The notes under the pieces were generated by a model. It saw only the letters and a list, made by a program, of their open reading frames with translations. It made no database searches and had not been told where the DNA came from. Both the position numbers and the translations under genes were made by a program. This document shows positions 1-10,740 of a stretch of DNA of 44,279 nucleotides, piece by piece (positions within the stretch are counted from its first letter, which is position 1; every line of letters starts with the position of its first letter). The stretch is from Planctomycetota bacterium (GTDB taxonomy: Bacteria; Planctomycetota; JAJSAM01), in the NCBI GenBank assembly GCA_024274785.1, contig JAJSAM010000070.1:1-44279 (forward strand). Reading direction: 5' to 3'.

Positions 1-1036
1 CGGTCTGTTGACCGCGGAGACGGTATGGATCCTCATCAGTTTTGCGCCCTCTTCCGCGCTTCAATGGGGCCGCGGTCTGTTGACCGCGGAGACCACAGGT
101 ACAACTACGTCTCCGCAGAGGCTTTCATCGCTTCAATGGGGCCGCGGTCTGTTGACCGCGGAGACCCCACTCTTTGGTGGATCGCTCCTCGACGCCGAGG
201 GCGCTTCAATGGGGCCGCGGTCTGTTGACCGCGGAGACTCCAACACGGGTACGGGCCCATGCCCGCACAAGACACGCTTCAATGGGGCCGCGGTCTGTTG
301 ACCGCGGAGACGCGGCATGGGCGCTTGCTCCATGCGTGGTGGTGGCCGCTTCAATGGGGCCGCGGTCTGTTGACCGCGGAGACTGTAATCTGGTGGTTAT
401 TCATAGTGTAATTAGGGGTGCTTCAATGGGGCCGCGGTCTGTTGACCGCGGAGACCGGCTCCGAAAACAGAGCGCGGATGGTCGCGGATCCATCGCTTCA
501 ATGGGGCCGCGGTCTGTTGACCGCGGAGACACGTAGTACGAAAGGATCATAATATGGCTACTGGCAGCTTCAATGGGGCCGCGGTCTGTTGACCGCGGAG
601 ACTCTTCGAACACACCGAAATCAAGGCCAGGCTGTTCGACGCTTCAATGGGGCCGCGGTCTGTTGACCGCGGAGACACAACATCCCCCCAATCCACAACA
701 TCCGCCAAACCGCTTCAATGGGGCCGCGGTCTGTTGACCGCGGAGACCGCCGGAGTCGACACGCCGTTCGAAGTTCCGGGCTACGCTTCAATGGGGCCGC
801 GGTCTGTTGACCGCGGAGACCCGGTAAAGGCTCCCGCCTAACGCGACGACTTCCATGCTTCAATGGGGCCGCGGTCTGTTGACCGCGGAGACTTCTGGCG
901 GCCCAGCCGGATCGCCCGGGTACAGCAGCTTCAATGGGGCCGCGGTCTGTTGACCGCGGAGACCCGGGCGGAATGCTTCTCCTGCAGATGACGTGCGCTG
1001 GCTTCAATGGGGCCGCGGTCTGTTGACCGCGGAGAC
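1..1036 (-). CRISPR. CRISPR array of the type I-G locus, 15 repeats visible
   Basis: The 36-bp repeat begins GCTTCAATGG and ends GCGGAGAC on the plus strand. Its core CCGCGGTCTGTTGACCGCGG is an 8-bp perfect stem with a TGTT loop. The first copy is cut by the window edge (1-21). The others start at 58, 130, 203, 276, 348, 420, 495, 567, 641, 712, 785, 857, 928 and 1001. All copies read identical, including the last at 1001-1036. The 14 spacers are 35-39 bp and unrelated to one another by eye; those at 384-419 and 531-566 are distinctly AT-rich. On the minus strand the repeat ends ATTGAAGC, the form known as a crRNA 5' handle in several type I systems. This suggests transcription from right to left, in line with the cas operon. 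The distal end of the array lies outside the window. Confidence 0.99.
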
Positions 1037-1243
1037 TGCAGCCTCCCCAACGCCTTGAGGATACTGCATTTGTGATGGGCAATGCGAGAGGTTCCCCTTC
1101 GTGGGGCCGGAATCGTCGGGGGGGCTCTGGTGGTCCTTCCAAGTTGCCAATGAGCAACGACTTGTGCGTGCGAGCGCATCCCGGGATTCCTGGACCACTC
1201 GAGCTCTCGCAAGCCTGCTCACGCATATCCTCCTATCCTCCGT
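1037..1243 (-). promoter_or_regulatory. Presumed CRISPR leader between cas2 and the array
   Basis: These 207 bp separate the cas2 stop from the first repeat and hold no convincing gene. By position this is where the array promoter and the integration leader should lie. It is not AT-rich, unlike many leaders. A short inverted repeat, GTTGC-CAATGA-GCAAC, lies in the middle (about 1143-1158). I cannot recognise a strong -35/-10 pair. The array may also be reached by read-through from the cas operon. The role is inferred from location only. Confidence 0.5.
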
Positions 1244-1534
1244 TCAAACCACAATCGGCTTCAGACTGCGCGGGCGATACGTCCGGCCGATCGATGTGAT
1301 CTTGCTTGCTTCCGGACCCTCTGCCGGGCCGAGGTCCATGAACAAGATCTGGTCCTCCCTGCCGTGGATGATCTCCAGGAGATCGTCACGCATCCTGATG
1401 AACTCCGATTCGCTGAGGATACATTCGAATACGCTGAGCTGAATGTGCTCTCCGTAGTCACGGACCTTCTTGAAAACGGCGCGCAGCCGCCTCGGATTCG
1501 AGATGTCGTAGGTTACCACATATCGGCGACGCAT
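1244..1534 (-). CDS. cas2: CRISPR-associated endoribonuclease Cas2
   Basis: A 96-residue protein of normal Cas2 length. It opens with the first beta strand and catalytic-type Asp, RRYVVTYDISNPRRLR, followed by FKKVRDYGEHIQLSVFEC, the typical Cas2 ferredoxin-fold core. Cas2 forms the structural bridge of the Cas1-Cas2 integrase that inserts new spacers. It is the last gene of the operon, starting 4 bp after the cas4-cas1 stop, which implies coupled translation. The array follows about 200 bp downstream. Confidence 0.96.
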   Translation of the reverse strand: MRRRYVVTYDISNPRRLRAVFKKVRDYGEHIQLSVFECILSESEFIRMRDDLLEIIHGREDQILFMDLGPAEGPEASKITSIGRTYRPRSLKPIVV

Positions 1535-1538
1535 GGAT

Positions 1539-3275
1539 CTACCTCGTCTTGAAAGGCGGGTACTCCGCTACCTCCCCCAGGAGGACGCGGCCAAGAAGAC
1601 GAGCCTGGACTTCGAGCACCCGCCGGTAGGACAGGCGGTAGTCGAAGACGGGGTGAGTTACAAGAGTGTCCATCCGGCGCTCGTATGCCTCGATGAAACG
1701 CGAGCGCGTAGCGTCCGCCATCGCACATCCTGCCTGAGTCTGCACAAAGTCCCGTGGCCCGGCTTCACCGTTGTTCACAAATGTGATGACGACGGAGTCC
1801 GCGATGATCGGCCGGAATTCTTCCATGAGATCGAGCGCGAGAGCCGGACGGCCCGGGCGTGGCTGATGGAGAAAGCCCACATGTGGATCGAGCCCGACCG
1901 CGGCCACAGTGGCCTGGAACTCCCGGGCGAGCAGGCTGTAGACAAAGGAGAGCATCGCGTTGACGGGGTCGCGGGGAGGGCGGCGGTTCCTCGAGCGAAA
2001 GTGAAAGCTCTCCGCTTCCGAAAGGCCCTTCTTACGCTTCAACATCCCATCGAACTCGGCGAAGTACAATCTGGCGGCGTTGCCCTCGATTCCAAGGAGT
2101 GTTCCCAACGTTTCGGCCTGGTGTGCGAGGTCCACATGCCGCTTGAGCGAGGCGAGTACGCTACGGGGAGGCTCCTCGTGATTTCGCATGAGCAAGGTGC
2201 GGCAATTGGAGATCTTCCCGGCGATAAAGCTCTGCGCCAGGCGAAGCGATGAGGCTTCCTCGAAGGCGGCGCGGAATTGCGCCCGTCGCAGCTCGACGTT
2301 CGGAAGGCCGAGAGTCTGCAACGTGCCATAAAACCAGCCGCCCTTGGTGAGCCATGAAATGGGCACGTTTTCGCGACAGAGCGCCTGGATGGCCTGGGTC
2401 GTGATCTGGCTGTTGCCGTAAATCGCCAGGTGCGCGACGTCACGTATCCGGATCTTCTCGGGAGCGCTGGTCCTCGACTTGACGATAACGTTCTCCCCGC
2501 TCTTGGAGACGTGTCCGCCATATCCCTGCACGTAGACCGGTACGCGCTCACTTCTCGCCGGGACAAGCCTTCTCGGGGCCGCCGTCGGGCCCTCCTTGTC
2601 GCTTTGGGCGAGGAAGTTCAACTCATCCGGCAGGCAGATGCCGACGAGAGAACAACCCGGGCACTTCGGGCTGTCCACCAGCGGAGGAGGCGCCGTTTCG
2701 AGCTGTTCCATCTCGCGGGCGGCGGCAGTGAGTTTCGTCGTCCGTGCCACGAGATGGTCGTCGAAATCGATCTTCACTCGATGTCGAGAGCCCGCATAGT
2801 AGATGTAACCGAACTCGCACCGAAAGCCGTGCTCCCGAAGCAGCAGCCCCTGCGCGCAGAGCTGCACGCGTTCCGGCTCCCACGCTCCTTCCGCGATGTC
2901 CGGCGCCTTCCCCTTCTTCGTCTCCACGGGGACCGCCGCGTCCCCGGTCGTTTCGATGAGGTCAATCTTCGCGATCAGGCCGAGTTGCTCTGACGAGAGC
3001 GTCACCGACCGGGAGACGTCCGGTTCGGCATCTCCCTCGCTTTCGGGCAGCGGGTCCGCCTTTCGGTCTACTCGCCGGTGGACGGAGCGTCCCTCCACCG
3101 TGTGCCGGTTATCGGCGAAGAGCCCTTCCACGTGCTCGATGTGGAAAAGCCGGGGACAGTAAGCGAATTCGTTCAGCATTCGGGCGGGCAGGTAACGCCG
3201 ATCTTCCTTGACGCTTTCGATGGGATCCCCCTTTCCGGCGATCATTCGACCACCATTGGATCGGCAAATCGACAC
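1539..3275 (-). CDS. cas4-cas1: Cas4-Cas1 fusion, spacer acquisition nuclease/integrase
   Basis: A single chain of 578 residues from a GTG at 3275; an ATG ten codons later (3245, behind GGTGG) is an equally plausible start. The N-terminal Cas4 part is a RecB-type nuclease with Asp105, Glu118 and Lys120 (PVETKKGK) and four iron-sulfur cysteines: Cys40 (YCPR) and Cys205, Cys208 and Cys214 (KCPGCSLVGIC). The Cas1 part starts near residue 240 and keeps its metal ligands Glu397 (GIEGNA), His470 (VGFLHQ) and Glu485/486 (DLMEEFRP). Cas4-Cas1 fusions are characteristic of type I-G. Published work on the Geobacter protein shows that the Cas4 part selects PAM-containing prespacers. All key residues look intact, so adaptation is probably functional. 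Confidence 0.97.
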   Translation of the reverse strand: MSICRSNGGRMIAGKGDPIESVKEDRRYLPARMLNEFAYCPRLFHIEHVEGLFADNRHTVEGRSVHRRVDRKADPLPESEGDAEPDVSRSVTLSSEQLGLIAKIDLIETTGDAAVPVETKKGKAPDIAEGAWEPERVQLCAQGLLLREHGFRCEFGYIYYAGSRHRVKIDFDDHLVARTTKLTAAAREMEQLETAPPPLVDSPKCPGCSLVGICLPDELNFLAQSDKEGPTAAPRRLVPARSERVPVYVQGYGGHVSKSGENVIVKSRTSAPEKIRIRDVAHLAIYGNSQITTQAIQALCRENVPISWLTKGGWFYGTLQTLGLPNVELRRAQFRAAFEEASSLRLAQSFIAGKISNCRTLLMRNHEEPPRSVLASLKRHVDLAHQAETLGTLLGIEGNAARLYFAEFDGMLKRKKGLSEAESFHFRSRNRRPPRDPVNAMLSFVYSLLAREFQATVAAVGLDPHVGFLHQPRPGRPALALDLMEEFRPIIADSVVITFVNNGEAGPRDFVQTQAGCAMADATRSRFIEAYERRMDTLVTHPVFDYRLSYRRVLEVQARLLGRVLLGEVAEYPPFKTR

Positions 3276-3336
3276 CGACTACTGAAGGAATGCCCGGGAG
3301 AAAGCAACCGGGATGACGCCCGGCCCCTCCGCGTCT

Positions 3337-4959
3337 CTACCCGGCAAACTGCGGCAGAAAGGCCCCCAGACCGTAGTGGGCTCCGTAGCCCAGTGCAATC
3401 GGGCCCCGAACCGGAACCGGGAACTCAATGAGAAAGCCCCTTCCGTGGTCAGGACCTCGACGGCCTCCGCCCATTCTCTTTCGGGTACGGAACTCGAGCC
3501 ATCGCGTCGGCTTCCCACCCAGATCGGTACCGATGATCCCCTCCAGGTGAACCGGCTCGGGAAACCCGCTCTCCGAAAGCAGCCGGAGCAGGTCGTGCTC
3601 CGCGGATCCGATCCAGCACCCGTTCGTGTCGAGCTTCGGTTCCCCGCCGCGCGTGGTCTTCGGATGCCGGGTTGGAACGAACGGCGTGCGGGATACCCAT
3701 CGCCGCGATTCACAAAACAGCAGGCACTGTCCGGCCCGCAGGTTGGTTCCCGCAAAGTCCTCGGGTTCGCCCACTCCCAGGAGCACCGTCAAGAGGTCGT
3801 TTCCCCGGCGGCCATGGAGTGTCGAAAGCGCCGCGAGGGCTTCGCGAGCGGCCGGATCGAATCCCATTTCCGCAAAGAGGGTGAGGTGGGTGATGCGACC
3901 GGCGCCGGCATTCGCTTCCGGGATGATGAGGGAATGATGATGACCCCGGAGCAACGTGCCGTTCTCGTCCTTGCCCGTGAAGACGGGCGCCCCGTCGGAG
4001 ATGGCGATCAGCGCCCGGCGGACCTTCTCCGCGACGAGCGTGGCATCGGTGAGCCGGGGCAGCACCTTCCCGGCAAGCGCAAATCGCGCCGCAGCGGGGC
4101 GGGTCCGACGGGATGCCGGCGGAAACGGGCGGGGCGACGCATCCTCGATACCGCGAGGGCGTTCGTACTCCACCCACCGACTGCCGGGCGGACGGTTCCA
4201 TCCCCGCCGCCGGATATCACCGGAGTCCACATGCAAAGCCGCGTAAAGATCGGGAGGGAGTTCCGCGGCCACCCTCTCTCTCTCCTTCCCGCTCAGTTTC
4301 GCGCGACCGGGGTCCTTGCCCTTTTCCGCCAGCTTGCCCTTCTTTCTGTCGAGGAAGAGCGCCTCACGCCGTTCCAGCTCTCGCGCCTGCCATGCAGCGA
4401 AACTCTCCGGCACCATCGGCGCCAGCAAACGGATTCGCTCCGGATCGTCTTTCCGCGCGTCTTGCGGATCGTCGCTCAACGGCATGATCCTGAACAGATC
4501 CGGGGGGATGGATGCCTCGTCGGTGATCCCCGCCTCCACCCACGACTCCGCGCGCCCCAGGTAGGAAAGCCGGTCGAGTAGAACCTGGAGCGAGACTCGA
4601 TCGGTCTCGGCAAGCTCCACCCCCGGCCACTCGACGAAGATCTCTCCGGGCTTGTCCAGGTGGAGGAACGCATCCAGAATCTTCGTCCGGTTGCCCTTGA
4701 AGAGGGGGACGAAGTGCCGGGTGTGAGCGCCGACGGCGGCGGGGACCCGATAGTGCGGCAAGCTCTCGGAGAGGGCGTCCATGATGCGACGCAGGGATTC
4801 CTCGGAGATCTCCCCGGCCTTCCGATGGCGGACCGCAGCCAGGGCCCGGAGCAGGCGCCAGGGCGAAGGGGGCCACTCCACGGACCCCTCGTTTACATGC
4901 CTGTCCCAGGGCGTCGCATGATAACGCCCGGTCGGGAACCGAAGGACGATCGAGAGCAT
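3337..4959 (-). CDS. csb2: Csb2, Cas5-Cas6 fusion of type I-G Cascade
   Basis: About 540 residues. The start is set at the ATG at 4959 because the family opens this way (MLSIVLRFPTGRYHATPWD, then a WPPSPWRLLRAL stretch) and GTGAGG lies just upstream. A GTG four codons earlier (4971) is possible. The N-terminal part is the Cas5-like RAMP fold. The C-terminal part ends in a glycine-rich segment (YGAHYGLGAFLP) like Cas6 proteins, preceded by a histidine cluster (RGHHHSLIIP). In characterised type I-G systems this protein cuts the pre-crRNA at the repeat hairpin and caps the complex. The GC-rich palindromic repeat here fits such processing. The gene starts 8 bp after csb1 ends. Confidence 0.93.
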   Translation of the reverse strand: MLSIVLRFPTGRYHATPWDRHVNEGSVEWPPSPWRLLRALAAVRHRKAGEISEESLRRIMDALSESLPHYRVPAAVGAHTRHFVPLFKGNRTKILDAFLHLDKPGEIFVEWPGVELAETDRVSLQVLLDRLSYLGRAESWVEAGITDEASIPPDLFRIMPLSDDPQDARKDDPERIRLLAPMVPESFAAWQARELERREALFLDRKKGKLAEKGKDPGRAKLSGKERERVAAELPPDLYAALHVDSGDIRRRGWNRPPGSRWVEYERPRGIEDASPRPFPPASRRTRPAAARFALAGKVLPRLTDATLVAEKVRRALIAISDGAPVFTGKDENGTLLRGHHHSLIIPEANAGAGRITHLTLFAEMGFDPAAREALAALSTLHGRRGNDLLTVLLGVGEPEDFAGTNLRAGQCLLFCESRRWVSRTPFVPTRHPKTTRGGEPKLDTNGCWIGSAEHDLLRLLSESGFPEPVHLEGIIGTDLGGKPTRWLEFRTRKRMGGGRRGPDHGRGFLIEFPVPVRGPIALGYGAHYGLGAFLPQFAG

Positions 4960-4967
4960 CTGCGGCC

Positions 4968-8045
<3,078 letters not shown>

Positions 8046-8059
<14 letters not shown>

Positions 8060-9053
8060 CCGACACCTCCTTTCCGCTGGCCCGCCAGTCGGCCGCGCGC
8101 AACACCGCTTCCAGACAGGCGAGGCGGAAGGGTCCGAGGTCCGGGGCGTCGCGGAGGGCGAGGGTGCGTTCGATCCACGATCCCTCTCCCATTTCGATGA
8201 TAGAGAGGTCCAGGGGTACCGGGCCGGCGAAGCCGCCTCCCGGAAGCTCGACCGCGGGCAGGAGATCGCCGTCCCATACGCCTCGGGCGAAACGTCGGTC
8301 TCCCTCATCCGGCACGCGCTCCACCGGGCTCGATCGGATGGACAGGCGCACCTTCCCATGGTGAGCGGCGATGAGATAGGCGACGAGATCCCGGAACTGC
8401 GGGTCGCTCTCCCCGGGAACGGCGGACAACCAGGCGATGGCGGACGCCAGCTCGTGGCGGAATCCGGGCCGGGTCCCGCGCCCTCCGATCCGGTGCTCCG
8501 ACTTGGCCCAGAGGGCCGCCCCTCGCGCTTCGCGATCCTCCTCATCGAGGGGAGAGAGCAGCCGGGCCTGGAACGCCTCGTGACTCTTGCCGGTGTCGTG
8601 CCACCTCGCGGCGGTGGTGACGACATCGGCGAGCGGTCCCGGGAGTCCGAGCCCATCGACGATGGATCGCGCCTCACGCGCCACATGCACCAGGTGGTCC
8701 TCGATCCGGATCCATCTTCCGATGGTCGTGCCGGCATCGTCCTCCATTGAACGTCTCGAGCCCGGCTCCGCATCATCGGTGGGAACAACCGCTTCGACCG
8801 GGGTTCCGAGCTTCCCGGTGAAGCCCAGAGCGGGGTCATATCCTCCCGCCTCGGAATGCAGAAGAAGAGTGTCGCCGGGGCGGGGGCGATTCGCGGGGAC
8901 GAAAGTTCCGCCGAGCGGATCCCAGCGGTAGAGGCGCCGGACGCCGGCCCCCTTCCGCTTCTTTGCCAGGGTGCGGGAGAAGTTCCGGGCCGCACCGAGA
9001 GAAACGCGGCAGATCTCCTCCCGGCTTGCGGGGGGAAGGTCGGCGGGTGGCAC
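8046..9053 (-). CDS. cas3'': Cas3 HD nuclease part (C-terminal portion of type I-G Cas3)
   Basis: 335 codons from a GTG at 9053 that directly follows the helicase stop codon in the same frame. HD-nuclease residues are present: His120/His123 (EDHLVHVAREA), His152-Asp153 (AARWHDTGK), His200 (GFRHELA), His231-His232 (AAHHGK) and a late Asp (RAADWRAS). Type I-G Cas3 is normally one chain with the HD domain C-terminal to the helicase. The first roughly 110 residues here (PPADLPPASREEICRV and YDPALGFTG segments) look like the tail of the helicase C-terminal domain rather than a natural N-terminus. GGAGGAG lies 13 bases before the GTG, so re-initiation is possible. It degrades target DNA as part of interference. 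Confidence 0.9.
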
Positions 9054-10481
9054 CTAGCCGTCGAAGCTCCTCCAGAACAGCGACACATCGGTATCCTCGG
9101 AGTCACGGATGTAGCGGGAAACATCGAGGCCGAAGCCGAGCAGATCGGGCGTGGTGTCGAAGAGGTCCACGAGATCCCGTTTCCGGATCACCGGCCGCAC
9201 CGGGAGTGGAGGCGCGTAGGCCACCGATTTCAACTGGTCCGGCCCGACATCGTCGAGCCCCTCGAGGATCGACCGTGCCTCGGTGAGTTCGGAGACCGTG
9301 TACGGCAGCGCCGCCCCGGCCGCTTTCTCACCAAGTTCCACATCCAGCCAGAACGCGGCGGCATCGGCCTGCTCGCCGTATCGGTTCAGGCGGCCGAAGC
9401 GCTGCACCAGAGAGGGGAAGGGGGCAAGCTCGGTTATCAGTGTTCTCGCCGAGATGTCGAGCCCGGCCTCGACCGCTTGCGTGGCGACGACGACGCGATC
9501 ACCATCGGCCCGCAGCAGCTCTTCCCGAAGTGCGCGGTCGACCGGCCGAAATCGTGAATGGACGAGGCTCAGATCCTCGGCGGCGACGCCTTCCTCCTGC
9601 AGGGCTCCGAACACCGCTTGCGCCCGGGCCACGCGGTTGAGAACCACCAGCGTGAGGCCACCCCGCTGCTCGTGGATTCGGGTGACCTCGGAGGCCAGGG
9701 TACTCGCAAACGTCTGATCCGGGGTCGGTCCCATGATCACACTTTCCATACACCGCAGGGGTTTCCTTGCCTCGATCCGCAACCGGATGGATGGGAGGGC
9801 CCGATCGTACTCGGTGAGTTCGATGCGGGTTTCGGGGCTGATCGGCGCTCGGTGGTCGACCGTCTGGAAACGGCGGGAATCGAGGGTGGCGCTCATGAAC
9901 ACCGATCGGCACGGCCCCAGGGTTCCCAGTGTCTCCCGAAACGCCTGGAGTTGGACGCCGGTCTCCAATCCCACTCCCATGAGTTGCGGTTCGTCGAAGA
10001 TCCAGAATGCGTCGTTGGAGACGAGTCCGAAGGAGACCGGCCACCGATACCGGCTCTGTCCGTAGCCTCGGCACAGGGCTCTGGAGAGGAGCAGATCCTG
10101 GGTTCCCACGAGGATCATCTCGCGCTCGGGGTCTTCCTCCCACGAAGCGTCCGCTTCTCCTCCCATGCACAGGTGCACGCGAGGGGCGGGCTTCTCCCGC
10201 TCGGCGAAAAACGGCTGTGCGAGCTTGCACCACGAGACGGCCTCCTCGGCGACCTGTCGCACCAGGGATCGCATCGGGAGGCAATAGACGAGCCGCCTTC
10301 CCGTATCCGGATCGGATTGAAGCCTCTTGTGGAGCCACGCGACGACGACGCCCGCGGTCTTGCCCATCCCGGTGGGGACGTCGAGCGCTTCCGGCCAGGG
10401 TCCTTCGGCCACGCGTTCCTGCCAGGGGAAGGGAGTGTTTCCAGTCAGGCTGTTGAAGAATTCCGCGTATCCCAAACCCAT
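9054..10481 (-). CDS. cas3': Cas3 helicase part (N-terminal portion of type I-G Cas3)
   Basis: 475 residues from an ATG at 10481 preceded by AGGAG. It is a superfamily 2 helicase: Walker A PTGMGKT (Lys41), LVYCLPMRSL, a DExH-box variant DEPQLMG (Asp163-Glu164), FMSATLD (around 196-201), and motif V/VI ATQAVEAGLDIS with QRFGRLNRYGE. It unwinds and reels target DNA for the HD nuclease. It is the first gene of the operon. Translation ends at TAG (9054-9056) after FWRSFDG; the next codon is in frame and begins the HD reading frame. The stop therefore interrupts what is a single polypeptide in related systems; see findings. Confidence 0.95.
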   Translation of the reverse strand: MGLGYAEFFNSLTGNTPFPWQERVAEGPWPEALDVPTGMGKTAGVVVAWLHKRLQSDPDTGRRLVYCLPMRSLVRQVAEEAVSWCKLAQPFFAEREKPAPRVHLCMGGEADASWEEDPEREMILVGTQDLLLSRALCRGYGQSRYRWPVSFGLVSNDAFWIFDEPQLMGVGLETGVQLQAFRETLGTLGPCRSVFMSATLDSRRFQTVDHRAPISPETRIELTEYDRALPSIRLRIEARKPLRCMESVIMGPTPDQTFASTLASEVTRIHEQRGGLTLVVLNRVARAQAVFGALQEEGVAAEDLSLVHSRFRPVDRALREELLRADGDRVVVATQAVEAGLDISARTLITELAPFPSLVQRFGRLNRYGEQADAAAFWLDVELGEKAAGAALPYTVSELTEARSILEGLDDVGPDQLKSVAYAPPLPVRPVIRKRDLVDLFDTTPDLLGFGLDVSRYIRDSEDTDVSLFWRSFDG

Positions 10482-10512
10482 TTCTCCTGATGGCGATCAT
10501 TTCACCTGCTCC

Positions 10513-10540
10513 AGTGTATCGGCTGGGGGTGACACGACAA
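10513..10540 (-). promoter_or_regulatory. Likely promoter of the cas operon
   Basis: On the minus strand TTGTCG (10535-10540) and TACACT (10513-10518) are 16 bp apart and lie about 25 bp upstream of the helicase ATG, a reasonable sigma-70-type arrangement (4/6 matches each). The -10 hexamer is the same as that proposed for etfB. The stretch 10512-10537 also matches a 26-nt block at 12862-12887 at 21 positions. No transcript data; predicted only. Confidence 0.5.
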
Positions 10541-10541
10541 G

Positions 10542-10732
10542 AGGAGGCAGGATCATCCCGCCGGACTCTGAACATCTGACCCGGAGCAATCCCGTGTCCT
10601 ATCGGGTGAACTGTCGGAGCTTCGCGGTCGCAGCCGCGTGATCCGTGCGGCGCGCCTCTCCGCTGTTCTGGTCCACGTAGGGTACGAGTCGGGTCAGCTC
10701 GGTCAGCGACCGGCGAAATGATCCTGCCTCCT
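10542..10732. repeat. 191-bp segment bounded by 15-bp inverted repeats
   Basis: AGGAGGCAGGATCAT at 10542-10556 is perfectly mirrored by ATGATCCTGCCTCCT at 10718-10732. The 161-bp interior has no complete gene. One minus-strand frame reads 40-odd codons in protein-like fashion (SLTELTRLVPYVDQN) to a TAG without an obvious start. The left arm touches the predicted cas promoter, and the right arm is followed by a CTTTACTC tandem duplication (10731-10746). It could be a small non-autonomous mobile element or a structured intergenic RNA. No clear target duplication is seen. Confidence 0.55.
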
Positions 10733-10740
10733 TTACTCCT

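Noticed and set aside
677..711. Internal ACAACATCC duplication in one spacer
   Set aside because: A short chance repeat within a single spacer; it does not affect array structure.
8..841. Open frames across the CRISPR array with repeated MGPRSVDRGD or LQWGRGLLTAE
   Set aside because: They are translations of the 36-bp repeat, not genes.
8060..9124. Open frame extending csx17 upstream to 9124 (1072 codons in all)
   Set aside because: It lies antiparallel in frame over the HD gene, has poor protein character (Arg/Pro/Ser-rich) and lacks the Csx17 start; GGAGGTG-ATG at 8059 is the real start.
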